NCBI GenBank assembly: GCA_016709225.1
Contig: JADJEE010000001.1
Span: forward strand, 1,426,001 to 1,490,000
Length of the DNA: 64,000 nt
Direction: 5' to 3'
Source: Deltaproteobacteria bacterium
GTDB taxonomy: Bacteria > Myxococcota_A > Polyangia > Nannocystales > Nannocystaceae
The notes below the pieces were generated by a model, which worked only from the letters and a program-made list of their open reading frames with translations, ran no database searches and had not been told where the DNA came from. A program made the position numbers and the translations under genes. Positions 36,677 to 45,531 of this stretch are shown here, piece by piece (positions within the stretch are counted from its first letter, which is position 1; each line of letters starts with the position of its first letter).

Positions 36677-37723
36677 ATGAAGGTTCGCCTCACCGAGCTC
36701 AGTCGCGCCGCTGGTTGAGCGGGCAAGCTCCGAATCTCGGAGTTGGCGCAGGTCCTGCGCCGTTTGCCGCACCACCACGACGACGACCTCATGGTCGGCA
36801 CCGAGACCCGCGACGACGCGGCGGTGTACCGAATGGGTTCGCGCGCCCTGGTGTTCACCGCGGACTTCTTCGCGCCGGTGGTCGACGACCCGTACGACTT
36901 CGGCCGCATCGCCGCGACCAACGCCCTCTCGGACGTGTACGCCATGGGTGGCACGCCGCGGGTGGCGCTCAACCTGCTGGCCGCACCCGCCAAGCTGCTC
37001 GGCCCGCGGACCATCGCAGCGATCCTCCGCGGCGGTGCCGATGCATGTCGCGAGGCGGGGACCACCGTCGGGGGCGGCCACTCGGTCGACGACCCCGAGC
37101 CGAAGTTCGGGCTCGCGGTGCTCGGGGTCGTGCCGCCCAAGGCGGTGTGGCGCAACGTCGGCGCCCGCGAAGGTGATGCGCTGGTGCTCACCAAGCCGCT
37201 CGGGGTCGGCGTGGTGACCACGGCGATCAAGCGGGGCCTCGCACGTCCGGCGGAGATCCGCGCAGTGACGCGGCTGATGTCGACCCTCAACCGCGACGCC
37301 GCGGCGGCCCTGCGCACGATCGGGCGAGGCGTGCACGCGGTCACCGACGTCACCGGCTTCGGCTTGCTCGGCCACCTCTTCGAGATGCTCGATGGCTCGA
37401 AGGTGTCGGCCCGACTCAGGCTGGCGGCGGTGCCGGTACTCGCGGCAGCGCGGCGTCTGGCGCACCTCGACGCATTCGCCGGCGGCTCGCGGGCCAACCT
37501 CGCATCGGTCGCCAAGCGCTTGGTGCTCGCGCCGGGGCTGCCCGAGACCTCGGGCCTGCTGCTGGCCGACGCGCAGACCTCCGGCGGGCTGCTGGCGGCG
37601 GTCGGCCCACGCGCCCTACCCCGCGCGCTCGCGGCCCTCGACGCCGCGGGCGTGGTCGGCCACGTGATCGGTCACCTCGAGGCCGCGCCCCGCGGCCGTG
37701 TGCGCGTCCACGTCGAGCCCTGA
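36677..37723 (+). CDS. selD: selenide, water dikinase with a UGA (selenocysteine) codon
   Basis: SelD makes selenophosphate from selenide and ATP for selenocysteine and selenouridine synthesis. Read from ATG 36677, the first 13 codons give MKVRLTELSRAAG, then in-frame TGA (36716-36718), then AGKLRISELAQ. That aligns with the G-C/U-x-x-K active-site loop of SelD, with Sec at residue 14 and the essential Lys at 17. Downstream motifs are intact: DDAAVYRM, FTADFFAPVVDDPYDFG, ATNALSDVYAMGG, TVGGGHSVDD, VTDVTGFGLLGH, TSGGLL. With UGA as Sec the protein is 348 residues, a normal length. A standard gene caller would start at a later codon and lose the active site. Confidence 0.92.
36719..36761 (+). 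promoter_or_regulatory. candidate bacterial SECIS element of selD
   Basis: Downstream of the UGA are two hairpins: AGCTCCGA-ATC-TCGGAGTT (36726-36744) and GGCGCAG-GTC-CTGCGCC (36745-36761). The second has the sequence GCAGGTCCTGC, very like the apical GCAGGUCUGC of the E. coli fdhF SECIS, and its loop lies about 33 nt after the UGA, near the upper end of the accepted range. SelB would bind it. Confidence 0.6.
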
Positions 37724-37743
37724 CGCCCTGACGCGCCCGGGCA

Positions 37744-38658
37744 TCACGGCTCGAGCTCGCCGAGCGCCAGCACCTCGAGCAGGTTGCGGTGCCCGATGGC
37801 GCGTCGCTGCAGCGCCTCGATGGCCTCGCGCTCGACGTGGGCCAGCCGCACCGCCGCGCCGCACCAGCGATCGCGGGCATCGATGACGACCTCGCGACGC
37901 GAGCGCGAGGCATGGACGATGGTGCCGTCGCCGAGCGCGAGGCCGACGTGGCACGGGGCCTCGAGCTCGCTCCACTGTGCCACGAGCGTACCGGCGCGGT
38001 CGGGCCCGAGCCCGTCGTGGGGACCGATCGCGAGCTGATCGGCGGAGTGTCGCGGCACCCGCCAACCGATCGCCGACAGCAGTCGCTGCACCAACGCCGA
38101 GCAATCGATGCCGTTCGGGGTGCCGCCGCCGATGCGGTACGGCGCACCGAGATGAAGCTGCACCGCGGCCGCGACGGCCCCGTCGTGCCACGACGGCGGC
38201 GATGCGAAGCAGGGTGCCGGCACGCGCGGGCCGAGCGGCATGCCCTGCAGCCAGCCGAGCGTGCCGTCGGGCACCCGCACCAGCGTCGCGTCGTCGAGCA
38301 CCGCCAAACGTTCGAGCGGACCATCGGCGGGCACGAGCTCCGTGACGCGCTCGCGCGGATCGTCGCGGTCCGGCCGACGCCACAGTGACACCACATCGCC
38401 GGGCACCGCGTGGAAGCCGTCTCCGGCCAGCCACCCGACGCCGCGCAGATCGATGGTCGCGCCGGGCACCGCCGCGGCGAGGCTGCGACGGATCCGCGAC
38501 AGCAGGCGCGGCGCGACCACCTCGCCGTGCACGCGCAGGTGGCCGGCGTCGCCGTCGACCTGCAGCCGCACGTGGGTCCACCCGAACTGCGCCAGCGCCC
38601 ACGCACGAACCTCGTCGATGGCCGCGTGCGCAGACGAAAGCGACGACGACGTGCTCAC
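37744..38658 (-). CDS. cytosolic NlpC/P60-family peptidase
   Basis: The 304-residue protein has no signal peptide. The N-terminal half holds beta-rich SH3-like parts (GDVVSLWRRPD, LVRVPDGTLGWLQGMPL). The NlpC/P60 domain has APYRIGG, the nucleophile Cys in NGIDCSALVQRL and the His in CHVGLALGDGTIVHAS. YkfC-type relatives cut gamma-D-Glu-diaminopimelate bonds in recycled muropeptides. GTG 38658 overlaps the stop of the Mur ligase gene (GTGA), so the two are coupled. A recycling role is inferred from that pairing and the cytosolic location. Confidence 0.82.
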   Translation of the reverse strand: MSTSSSLSSAHAAIDEVRAWALAQFGWTHVRLQVDGDAGHLRVHGEVVAPRLLSRIRRSLAAAVPGATIDLRGVGWLAGDGFHAVPGDVVSLWRRPDRDDPRERVTELVPADGPLERLAVLDDATLVRVPDGTLGWLQGMPLGPRVPAPCFASPPSWHDGAVAAAVQLHLGAPYRIGGGTPNGIDCSALVQRLLSAIGWRVPRHSADQLAIGPHDGLGPDRAGTLVAQWSELEAPCHVGLALGDGTIVHASRSRREVVIDARDRWCGAAVRLAHVEREAIEALQRRAIGHRNLLEVLALGELEP

Positions 38659-39881
38659 GTACGGGCCCCGAGCACGCGCCGGACCTCGTCGACGTCGGAG
38701 AACGGCAGCTCCTCGCCACCGACCAGCTGGCCGCGCTCGTGGCCCTTGCCCGCGACCACGACGACGTCGCCGGGGCCGGCGTCGGCGATCGCCTGCTCGA
38801 TCGCACGGGCCCGATCGAGCTCGACGCGCGGCCGGGCTCGAGCGCCGCGCACGACCCCCGCGACGAGCGAGGCCGCGATCGCGGCCGGGTCCTCGCGGCG
38901 AGGGTTGTCGTTGGTGATCCACACGTCGTCGGCCCGGGCGCCCACCGCTTCGCCCATCGGCTCGCGCTTCTCGGGCGTGCTGTCGCCGCCGGCGCCGAAC
39001 ACCACGAGCACGCGACCGCGCGCGAGCCGTCGCGCCGCGTCGCAGGTGCGCGCGAGCGCGTCGGCCGAGTGGGCGTAGTCGATCGCGACCACCGGGTCGT
39101 CGTGCAGCACCTCGAAGCGCCCCGGCACCGGCAACGCGCTGGCGAGCCCCCGCACGATCGCGTCGGCGGGCGCCCCCGCGGCGTCCATCGCCAGCGCGGC
39201 CGCGAGCGCGTTCTCGGCGAACACGTCGCCGACCATGCGCAGCCGCAGCACGCCGCCGAGCGCATCCGCGAGCGGACCGGGCACCAAGACCGCCGTGGTG
39301 CCGGCGGCGGTGAGCTCGGTGCTGGCGATCGCGAGATCGGCGGGCGTCAGCGCCGGGCCGCGGGCGGGCGCGTGGAAGAAGCGTCGCCGCACGTCGGCGG
39401 GCACCGCCTGGTGGATGAGCATCGCCGCCGGATCGGCGGCATTGAGCACGCACGTCCGCCCCGGCCCGAGGTGGACGAATAGCTGCGCCTTGGCGGCGAG
39501 GTAGTGCTCCCACGTGCCGTGGGTCTGCAGGTGATCGGGCGAGAGGTTGGTGAACACGCCGAGGTCGAAGCGCCAGCGCTTGGCGTAGCCCTCGGCGAGT
39601 CCCTTGCTGGTGGCCTCCACCACGGCCCACGTGATGCCGCGCTGCTGCGCGCGCTCGAAGGCGACATGGAAGCCGTGCAGCGTGCGTGGCAGATCGTCTT
39701 GCCGCACCTCGTCGATGAAGTAGCCGACCGTGCTGATGGTCAGCACGGAGTGGCCCCACGCGCGCACGATCGCGGCCTGCAGCTGCGTGGTCGAGGTCTT
39801 GCCGTTGGTGCCGGTGACCCCGATGGTGAAGAAGCCCTCGGCCCATCCGAACGGGGGCTGCGTGGGCCGATCGGGCTGCAT
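38655..39881 (-). CDS. MurE-like ligase lacking the N-terminal UDP-binding domain
   Basis: The product (408 residues) begins near the central ATPase domain: P-loop GVTGTNGKTSTT only about 20 residues in. Then come TISTVGYFIDE, EATSKGL, FTNLSPDHLQTHGTW, PGRFEVL, AIDYAHSADAL, and NDNPRREDP, whose DNPR motif marks meso-diaminopimelate-adding MurE. Normal MurE is about 490 residues with a further 80-90 residue N-domain that binds the UDP-sugar. Its loss suggests a different acceptor, such as a free peptide. ATG 39881 is the likely start. It precedes the NlpC/P60 gene in the same operon. Confidence 0.82.
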   Translation of the reverse strand: MQPDRPTQPPFGWAEGFFTIGVTGTNGKTSTTQLQAAIVRAWGHSVLTISTVGYFIDEVRQDDLPRTLHGFHVAFERAQQRGITWAVVEATSKGLAEGYAKRWRFDLGVFTNLSPDHLQTHGTWEHYLAAKAQLFVHLGPGRTCVLNAADPAAMLIHQAVPADVRRRFFHAPARGPALTPADLAIASTELTAAGTTAVLVPGPLADALGGVLRLRMVGDVFAENALAAALAMDAAGAPADAIVRGLASALPVPGRFEVLHDDPVVAIDYAHSADALARTCDAARRLARGRVLVVFGAGGDSTPEKREPMGEAVGARADDVWITNDNPRREDPAAIAASLVAGVVRGARARPRVELDRARAIEQAIADAGPGDVVVVAGKGHERGQLVGGEELPFSDVDEVRRVLGART

Positions 39882-39921
39882 CACGGCGTTCGACCTCGGC
39901 CAGGAGTTGGCGTCGCCTGCG

Positions 39922-40398
39922 TCACACGCCGCACATGCCACAGCCGAACGCGTCGACGTCCTCGACGCAGATGTCGTCCCAGCCCGACGCGCAGCAGGGC
40001 TCGTCCATCCCGCACACGCAGTCCTGGATGGCCTCGTTGGTGCAGCCGGGGGTCGCGTGGGCTTCGCAGCAGTCACCGACGTCGATGCCGCCGGAGTCGG
40101 AGCCGCTGCCGCTGTCGGCCGCGCTGGTGCTGCCACTGTCGGCCGCGCCCGAGCTGCCGCTGTCGGCGACACCCGAGCTGCCGCTGTCGGCTGCGCCCGT
40201 GCTCGCCGAGTCGGTCGCGCTGGCATCGGTGGTGCTCGCGGTGGTGGACGCCGTGGTGCTCGCAGTGGTGTTGGCCGAGCCGCTGTCGCCACCGCTGTCG
40301 TCACCGTTGTCGGTGATGATGCAGCCGGGCGCGAGCGACACCAGCGGCGCCGACATCAACGAGACCAGGGCGAGGAACTTCTGGGGATCAATCTTCAT
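39922..40398 (-). CDS. lipoprotein with one CCxAH-type Cys module
   Basis: The 158-residue product has a signal peptide with lipobox LAPGC, a Ser/Thr/Ala/Asp linker with repeats (TTAST, ADSGSSG), and a C-terminal module CCEAHATPGC...IQDCVC...CC...WDDIC...GCGMC. The module matches the two in the lipoprotein 32327-33007. TAGGAG about 12 nt before ATG 40398 may be the ribosome site. The role is unknown. Confidence 0.75.
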   Translation of the reverse strand: MKIDPQKFLALVSLMSAPLVSLAPGCIITDNGDDSGGDSGSANTTASTTASTTASTTDASATDSASTGAADSGSSGVADSGSSGAADSGSTSAADSGSGSDSGGIDVGDCCEAHATPGCTNEAIQDCVCGMDEPCCASGWDDICVEDVDAFGCGMCGV

Positions 40399-40538
40399 GG
40401 TGGCGCAGTCTCCTAGGGTCGCGAACCTTCGACGTCGCGTCGTCGCTTCGCGGGTACCTCGAACGGATGCCACAAGCGCGCCGCGCTTGGCCAGGAAAAT
40501 CGCGGCGAACGCGGTCCTTCGCCGCGACCTCGGCCCGC

Positions 40539-40547
40539 TGTTAGGAT
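40539..40547 (+). promoter_or_regulatory. extended -10 box of the PLP-dependent dehydratase gene
   Basis: TGTTAGGAT fits TGnTAnnnT; the hexamer ends 11 nt before ATG 40559. Confidence 0.45.
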
Positions 40548-40558
40548 TCGCAGCTCCG

Positions 40559-41539
40559 ATGGAACACCGCGCACCCGAGCTGGCGCAGATCCGAGCCGAC
40601 GCGGCGAACCTCGCCGACGCGATCGTGCAGACCCCGATGTGGTGGTGGCGGACCGACGCGATCACGGCAAGCCGCGGCCCGATCGGGCTGCAGCTCAAGC
40701 TCGAGCTGATGCAGGCCACCGGCAGCTTCAAGGCCCGCGGCGCGTTGCTGGCCGCCCGTGAACTCGACGCCGACGCCCGCGCGCGCGGGCTGGTGGCGGT
40801 CAGTGCCGGCAACCACGCCATCGCGGTGTCGTGGGCAGCCCGCGTGCAGGGCAGCCACGCCAAGGTCGTGATGCCGCGCAGCGCCGATCCGTGGCGGGTC
40901 CAGCGGTGCCGCGAGCAGGGCGGCGAGGTGCTGCTGGTCGACGACGTCCACGCCGCCTTCGCGACTGCCCAGCGCATCGCCGACGACGAGGGGCGCACGA
41001 TGATCCACCCGTTCGAGGGCCCCACGGTCGCGCGCGGCACCGGCACCATCGCGCTCGAGATCCTCGACGCGTTGCCGCGACTCGACGCCATCGTGGTGCC
41101 GATCGGCGGCGGTGGGCTGTGTGGCGGCATCGCAGCCGCGACCAAGCAGCTGCGCCCGGAGGTGGCGGTGTACGGCGTCGAACCGATCGGCGCCGACTCC
41201 ATGCACCGCAGCTTCGCGGCCGGCTCGCCGCAGGGCATCGACGCCGTGCGGACCATCGCCGACAGCCTCGGCGCCCCCCATGCCGCGCCCTACAGCTTCG
41301 CGCTGTGCCGACGCTTCGTCGACGATCTCGTGCGTATCGACGACGACATGATGATCCGCGCGATGGCGCTGCTGTACGCGGAGACCAAGCTCGCGGTCGA
41401 GCCCGCCGCGGCGGCCGCCACCGCAGCGGTGTTGGGGCCGCTGGCCGAGCGGCTCGCCGGCCGCGAGGTCGCGGTGTTGGTGTGCGGTGCCAACCTGGCG
41501 CCGCGACGCTTCGCGGAGCTCGTGTCGCCGCCGCAGTGA
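40559..41539 (+). CDS. threonine dehydratase/serine racemase-like PLP enzyme
   Basis: A fold-type II PLP enzyme of 326 residues: LKLELMQATGSFKARGAL (PLP lysine in SFKARG), VSAGNHAIAVSWAA, VVPIGGGGLCGGIA (phosphate-binding glycine loop), and EPAAAAATAAVLG. The single-domain length without an ACT domain fits catabolic threonine dehydratase (TdcB-like) or serine racemase/threo-hydroxyaspartate dehydratase; sequence alone does not decide. It acts in the cytosol. It is a single gene with its own promoter. Confidence 0.85.
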   Translation: MEHRAPELAQIRADAANLADAIVQTPMWWWRTDAITASRGPIGLQLKLELMQATGSFKARGALLAARELDADARARGLVAVSAGNHAIAVSWAARVQGSHAKVVMPRSADPWRVQRCREQGGEVLLVDDVHAAFATAQRIADDEGRTMIHPFEGPTVARGTGTIALEILDALPRLDAIVVPIGGGGLCGGIAAATKQLRPEVAVYGVEPIGADSMHRSFAAGSPQGIDAVRTIADSLGAPHAAPYSFALCRRFVDDLVRIDDDMMIRAMALLYAETKLAVEPAAAAATAAVLGPLAERLAGREVAVLVCGANLAPRRFAELVSPPQ

Positions 41540-41563
41540 CGTACGCTTGCCCTCGACGAGGGC

Positions 41564-42610
41564 ATGACCATGAAGCACCCCACCATCTGCGACGCCGTGC
41601 TCGCCGGCGCGCTCGCGACCGCGGGCGGCTGCGCGAGCGACCGCCGCGACGCCGGCGACGCGGGAGCTGCCGCGCAGAGCGGCATCAGCCAGGGCAGCGA
41701 TGACGGCATCGATCCCAGCGCCACCGGCAACGACGACGCCGACGTGCTCGACGTCGGTCAGGTCAGCGGCGCATCGGCCGGCGACGGCGGTGAGGGTGGC
41801 GACTGCCCGTGCGAGAACGTCCTGGACGGCATCTACGTGCTGCACTCCACCGATCCACCGGCGGTGTACTTCTACGATCCCCCTGCCAACACCTTCACGC
41901 CGGTGGGGCAGCTGGGCTGCGTCGCCGAGCTCGGTGCAACCGCGAACTCGATGGCGATCGATCGCCAGGGCAACGCGACGCTGAACTACTACTCGCTGTC
42001 GGGCCTGCAGCCGAGCGGCCGGATGTACCGCGCGCCGCTGTCGAACCTGACCGACTGCGAGGATCTCGGCTACCACGCCCAGGGCGCGTGGTTCTTGCTC
42101 GGCATGGGCTACGCGGTCGATGGCGCCGGCAGCAGCTGCGACACGCTGTTCGTCTACGACAGCGATCAGTACACCGACTACCCCGACTTCGCGCCCGGCG
42201 GCTCGCAGCTGGCGCGCTGGGACGACGCCACCGCGTCGACCGTGCCGCTGGGCGCAACCGCGTACCCGGTCGCGGAGCTGAGCGGCACCGGCGACGCGCG
42301 GCTGTTCGCGTTCGCGACCGTGGCCAGCAACCAGTCGGTGCTCGTGCAGCTCGACAAGTCGAGCGGGGCCGAGCTCGAGTCGACGCCGCTGGTCGGCCTC
42401 GACATCACCAACGCGTTCGCGTTCGCCTTCTGGGGCGGCGACGTCTACTTCTTCACCGAGACCAGCCCGGGCGCGAGCACCAGCAAGGTCACGCGGCTGG
42501 ACTACGACGGCAGCGACGGTGGCGGTCTGACGGTGGTGAACCCCGACGCCGGCATCCACATCGCCGGTGCGGGGGTCTCGACCTGCGCCTCGTTCACGCC
42601 CCCGGCGTAG
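41564..42610 (+). CDS. putative lipoprotein with a propeller-like domain
   Basis: The family is not recognised. The 348-residue protein has a short hydrophobic N-terminus ending ATAGGC (possible lipobox), an Asp/Gly/Ser linker, then a beta-rich domain with phrases such as DGIYVLHSTDPPAVYFYDP, MAIDRQGNATLNYY and LARWDDATASTVPLG, reminiscent of a beta-propeller. A -10-like TACGCT lies at 41542-41547, with GAGGGC near the ATG. It is probably secreted. Confidence 0.68.
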   Translation: MTMKHPTICDAVLAGALATAGGCASDRRDAGDAGAAAQSGISQGSDDGIDPSATGNDDADVLDVGQVSGASAGDGGEGGDCPCENVLDGIYVLHSTDPPAVYFYDPPANTFTPVGQLGCVAELGATANSMAIDRQGNATLNYYSLSGLQPSGRMYRAPLSNLTDCEDLGYHAQGAWFLLGMGYAVDGAGSSCDTLFVYDSDQYTDYPDFAPGGSQLARWDDATASTVPLGATAYPVAELSGTGDARLFAFATVASNQSVLVQLDKSSGAELESTPLVGLDITNAFAFAFWGGDVYFFTETSPGASTSKVTRLDYDGSDGGGLTVVNPDAGIHIAGAGVSTCASFTPPA

Positions 42611-42697
42611 CGCGTCGGCGTCGACGAGCGAGGCGGCCGCGCCGTCTTGCCCTCGTGATCGCCGTGATCGCCGATGCGCGCGCTCGGAGGGTCGACT

Positions 42698-43048
42698 TCA
42701 GTAGTCGTCGACGAGATCCGCGACCACCTGGTCGGCGCCGCAGTGGCCCACCAGCACGCGGAGGATCTTGGTCTCGTCCATGCCGGGATAGAACCCGCGC
42801 TGCTGCTCGAGCACGTCGAGGTCGGGGTCGGCGTCGACGTCGTCGCTCGGCCGCAGCTCCTGCACGAACAGGTTGGGCCCATCGTCGCAGCGACCGAAGC
42901 AGGTGTAGCTGCGCACCACCGCGCGCCCCTGCAGCGAGGGGTCGGCGGCGATGGTGCGCTCCACCAGCTGCACCAACCGCTCGCTCTCGTGCATCACACC
43001 GCAGCTCGGGCCATCACAGATGCGCAGACAGTAGCGGGGTCGGGACAT
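42698..43048 (-). CDS. thioredoxin-like [2Fe-2S] ferredoxin (NuoE-type)
   Basis: The 116-residue protein has the Cys pattern of thioredoxin-fold ferredoxins: CDGPSC (C-x4-C) near residue 11 and CFGRC (C-x3-C) near residue 51, followed by GPNLFVQ. Such proteins pass single electrons; partners are often NuoF-like. No partner gene is next to it. The start ATG 43048 lies 35 bp inside the end of the upstream PQQ/HEAT gene, which suggests cotranscription. Confidence 0.83.
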   Translation of the reverse strand: MSRPRYCLRICDGPSCGVMHESERLVQLVERTIAADPSLQGRAVVRSYTCFGRCDDGPNLFVQELRPSDDVDADPDLDVLEQQRGFYPGMDETKILRVLVGHCGADQVVADLVDDY

Positions 43049-44885
43049 CGGTGCAGTTCGCCTGGGTGCAGCTGGTCTCGCGCGTCGCCGCGTGCGCCGG
43101 CCGACGGCGGTCGTCGAGACCGGCGTGGATGAAAGCACGCAGCGCCGGTTCGCACAACGGGTCGGCGACCACCTCGCGCAGCGCGTCGGCGGCCAGCTCG
43201 GCGTGCGCACCGTCGTCGCCCGACATCGACAGCAGCGCCGCGGTGGCCTGGCGCAGCGCGGTCGACTCGTAGGCCACCGCCTGATCGGCGTGGTAGCGCC
43301 GCACGAACGTCACGAGGGGATCGACGGCGGCCGGATCGCGCAGCTGCGCCAGCGTCTCGACCACCTCGACCAGCTCGGCCGCCGAGGTGCCGGGGTCGAG
43401 CAACAACACCGCGAGCGCGTCGATCACCTCGCGCCGCCCGGAGCTCGCGGCGTCGCGGATCGCCCGCACGCGGGAGGTCGCGTCGTCGCCGAAGCGTGGC
43501 CGCTCGCGCAGCGCCGTCAGTACCGCTGCGACGTCGGCCTCGGAGCCCGCGCCCCAGCGCCCGCGCGCCAGCACGGCCGCGTGGTCGCGCAGCGCCTCGG
43601 CGGCACGGGTCTGTTCGCCGCGGATCTGTCCGCTCGACAACGCCAGCACCGCCGCGCGCACGTGGGCCTCGTCGTCGCGCCACAGCAGCTCGGCCGCCAG
43701 GCGCTGGGCCGGCAGCAGCCGCGGATCGGGATCCTGCACCAGCGCGTGCAACCCTGCGATCACGTCGTCGCCGGGTGGCGCGTCGTCGGCATGGCCTTGC
43801 GCCACGCGATCCGAGACCAGCACCAACGCGCCCCGCACCGCACCGGCCCCCGCGATGCGATCGAGCTCGCGCCCCGACCCGCGCGAGAGCTGGACGATCG
43901 CGCCGTCCTCCCGCACCAACACCACGCGCTCGCCGGCGACCTCCATCGCCACGAACTCGCCCTTGTCCTCGCGATGCACCCAGCGGGTGCGCTGTGGGCG
44001 ACCGTCGGCCGACAACCGCATCGCCACCACCGCGCGTCGCGACAGCAGGATCGCGTCGCGCCCGAGCGCGCGCTCGCCCAGATCGAGGAACAGCCGCAGC
44101 CGCTCGTCGTCGCCGTGACCGTCGTCGATCACGCGGCCAGCCGGGAACACCGGCGCCGCCGCGCCCTCGAGCGCGTGGCTGCGACCGCCCTGCCCCAGCT
44201 CGACCCAACGATTGCCGCCACCGACGAACCACGCGTGGCCGCGGTGCAGCACCCGGGCCCCGGCGCCCAGCGCCGACGGCAGCTGCTCGCGCGCCAGCTC
44301 GCGGCCGGTGGCGAGCCGCAGCGCGACGACCTCGTCGCCCATCGGCACCACCGCGACGGTGCCGGCCACCGCCGGCGCGCCCAGCAATCGATCGGCGGCG
44401 CGACGCCAGCGAACGTGGCCGTCGTAGCTCGACAGCGCGACGACCTCGGCGGTCGCACCGCGTCGTCCTCCGACCACGGTCGCAATCACGGCGCCGCCGT
44501 CGGCGGCCAGCGCCGTGAGGGCCTCGCCCGGCAGCTCGGCCGAGAACCGCGGGGCCCCGGTCGCGCGATCGACCGCGACCAGGCGATGGCCCGTGATCGG
44601 CAGGAACACGGTCGTCGCGTTGGCCACGGGGTGCCCGGTGACGTCGACCGGGAGGGTCCACAGCGTGCGCGCGTGCACGGGATCGATGGCGCGCACGCTG
44701 CCGTGCTCGACCAACACCACGACCTGCGTCGCGAGCTCGCGTGCAGCCCCCGCGCGCGAGCCATCGGCCGCGTGCGCCAGCAGGTTGCCGTGTGCGGGCG
44801 CGTCGTGGGCCAGCACGCGCGCGCAGCCGGTCGCCAGCAGCGATGCGCCCAGCACCAGCGCCGCGGTGACCGCCGCACGTGCCAT
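43014..44885 (-). CDS. lipoprotein with PQQ-like propeller and HEAT-like C-terminus
   Basis: The 623-residue product has a lipobox (LLATGC) and a beta-propeller with PQQ-type blades (VRAIDPVHARTLWTLPVDV, LVAVDRATGAPRFSAELPG, VALSSYDGHVRWRRAADRL, VVALRLATGRELARE). From about residue 400 it is helical and HEAT-like (AHVRAAVLALSSGQ, RVRAIRDAASSGRREVIDAL). No enzyme residues are seen, so it is likely a scaffold such as an assembly factor. Its ATG shares a base with the stop of the upstream gene (TGATG). Confidence 0.78.
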   Translation of the reverse strand: MARAAVTAALVLGASLLATGCARVLAHDAPAHGNLLAHAADGSRAGAARELATQVVVLVEHGSVRAIDPVHARTLWTLPVDVTGHPVANATTVFLPITGHRLVAVDRATGAPRFSAELPGEALTALAADGGAVIATVVGGRRGATAEVVALSSYDGHVRWRRAADRLLGAPAVAGTVAVVPMGDEVVALRLATGRELAREQLPSALGAGARVLHRGHAWFVGGGNRWVELGQGGRSHALEGAAAPVFPAGRVIDDGHGDDERLRLFLDLGERALGRDAILLSRRAVVAMRLSADGRPQRTRWVHREDKGEFVAMEVAGERVVLVREDGAIVQLSRGSGRELDRIAGAGAVRGALVLVSDRVAQGHADDAPPGDDVIAGLHALVQDPDPRLLPAQRLAAELLWRDDEAHVRAAVLALSSGQIRGEQTRAAEALRDHAAVLARGRWGAGSEADVAAVLTALRERPRFGDDATSRVRAIRDAASSGRREVIDALAVLLLDPGTSAAELVEVVETLAQLRDPAAVDPLVTFVRRYHADQAVAYESTALRQATAALLSMSGDDGAHAELAADALREVVADPLCEPALRAFIHAGLDDRRRPAHAATRETSCTQANCTDVPTPLLSAHL

Positions 44886-45424
44886 CAGCTCGGATCCTCC
44901 ACCCACAACGCCGGCGGTTGCGCGAGCTCGGCGGCGAGCTCCGCGTCGCGGGCCAGCAGCTCCTGCACGCACGCGTCCGCGCGTGCACTCGGGTGCAGCG
45001 TCGCCAGCGAGACCGCCAGCCTGCGCACCGCGATGTCGACATCGGCGGCCGCGAAGGCGACCGCGGACTCGGCCGCGGCGGCCCCCTGCTCGGCCCACGC
45101 CGCCACCGCGCGCACGCGGACCTCGGCGCGCCGGTAGCCAGTCAGCTCCCGCACGAGTGCATCGAGCTCGGCGCGCGGCGCCGCGCGATAGGCATCGAGC
45201 AGCGCCAGCAGCACGCCCGGCGGCACGCCTTGGTGGACCCGCTCGACCACCGCCGCGGCGGCCAGGGGATCGGGATCGTGCAACCAGCCCAGCAGCTGCG
45301 TCGAGAGCTCCTCGACGCTACGCGCGGGCGCCTCGGCCGCGAGCGCAGTGCCGGCATCGCCGAGCACCAGCGCCCCCACGAGGCCGAGGCATGAAATCGA
45401 TCGGACGATGACGCGGCGCGACAT
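44885..45424 (-). CDS. secreted HEAT-like protein
   Basis: The 179-residue protein has a signal peptide with likely cleavage after ALAAEA and a helical repeat domain (VVERVHQGVPPGVLLALLDAY, AEVRVRAVAAWAEQ, DIAVRRLAVSLATLHP). GGGGAG lies 8 nt before ATG 45424, a conventional ribosome site. It heads a three-gene unit with the PQQ/HEAT lipoprotein and the ferredoxin. Function is unknown. Confidence 0.72.
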   Translation of the reverse strand: MSRRVIVRSISCLGLVGALVLGDAGTALAAEAPARSVEELSTQLLGWLHDPDPLAAAAVVERVHQGVPPGVLLALLDAYRAAPRAELDALVRELTGYRRAEVRVRAVAAWAEQGAAAAESAVAFAAADVDIAVRRLAVSLATLHPSARADACVQELLARDAELAAELAQPPALWVEDPS

Positions 45425-45531
45425 GGTGGGCTCCCCTTGCCGCCCGTGCATCGACCCCCGAAGCGGCCGACTTGAGCGCCCCACCGCGGCGCCGGCGGCC
45501 GGTGACGGGCCGCCCTTGCGACCGCCACCTT

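Noticed and set aside
36743..37723. selD starting at a codon after the UGA
   Set aside because: This would remove the nucleophile residue and active-site loop. The upstream MKVRLTELSR segment matches the SelD N-terminus, so UGA as selenocysteine is the better reading.
38655..40304. Longer Mur ligase starting near 40304
   Set aside because: The extra N-terminus re-reads the opposite strand of the Ser/Thr-rich lipoprotein gene and is low-complexity Ala/Arg/Pro, not a UDP-binding domain.
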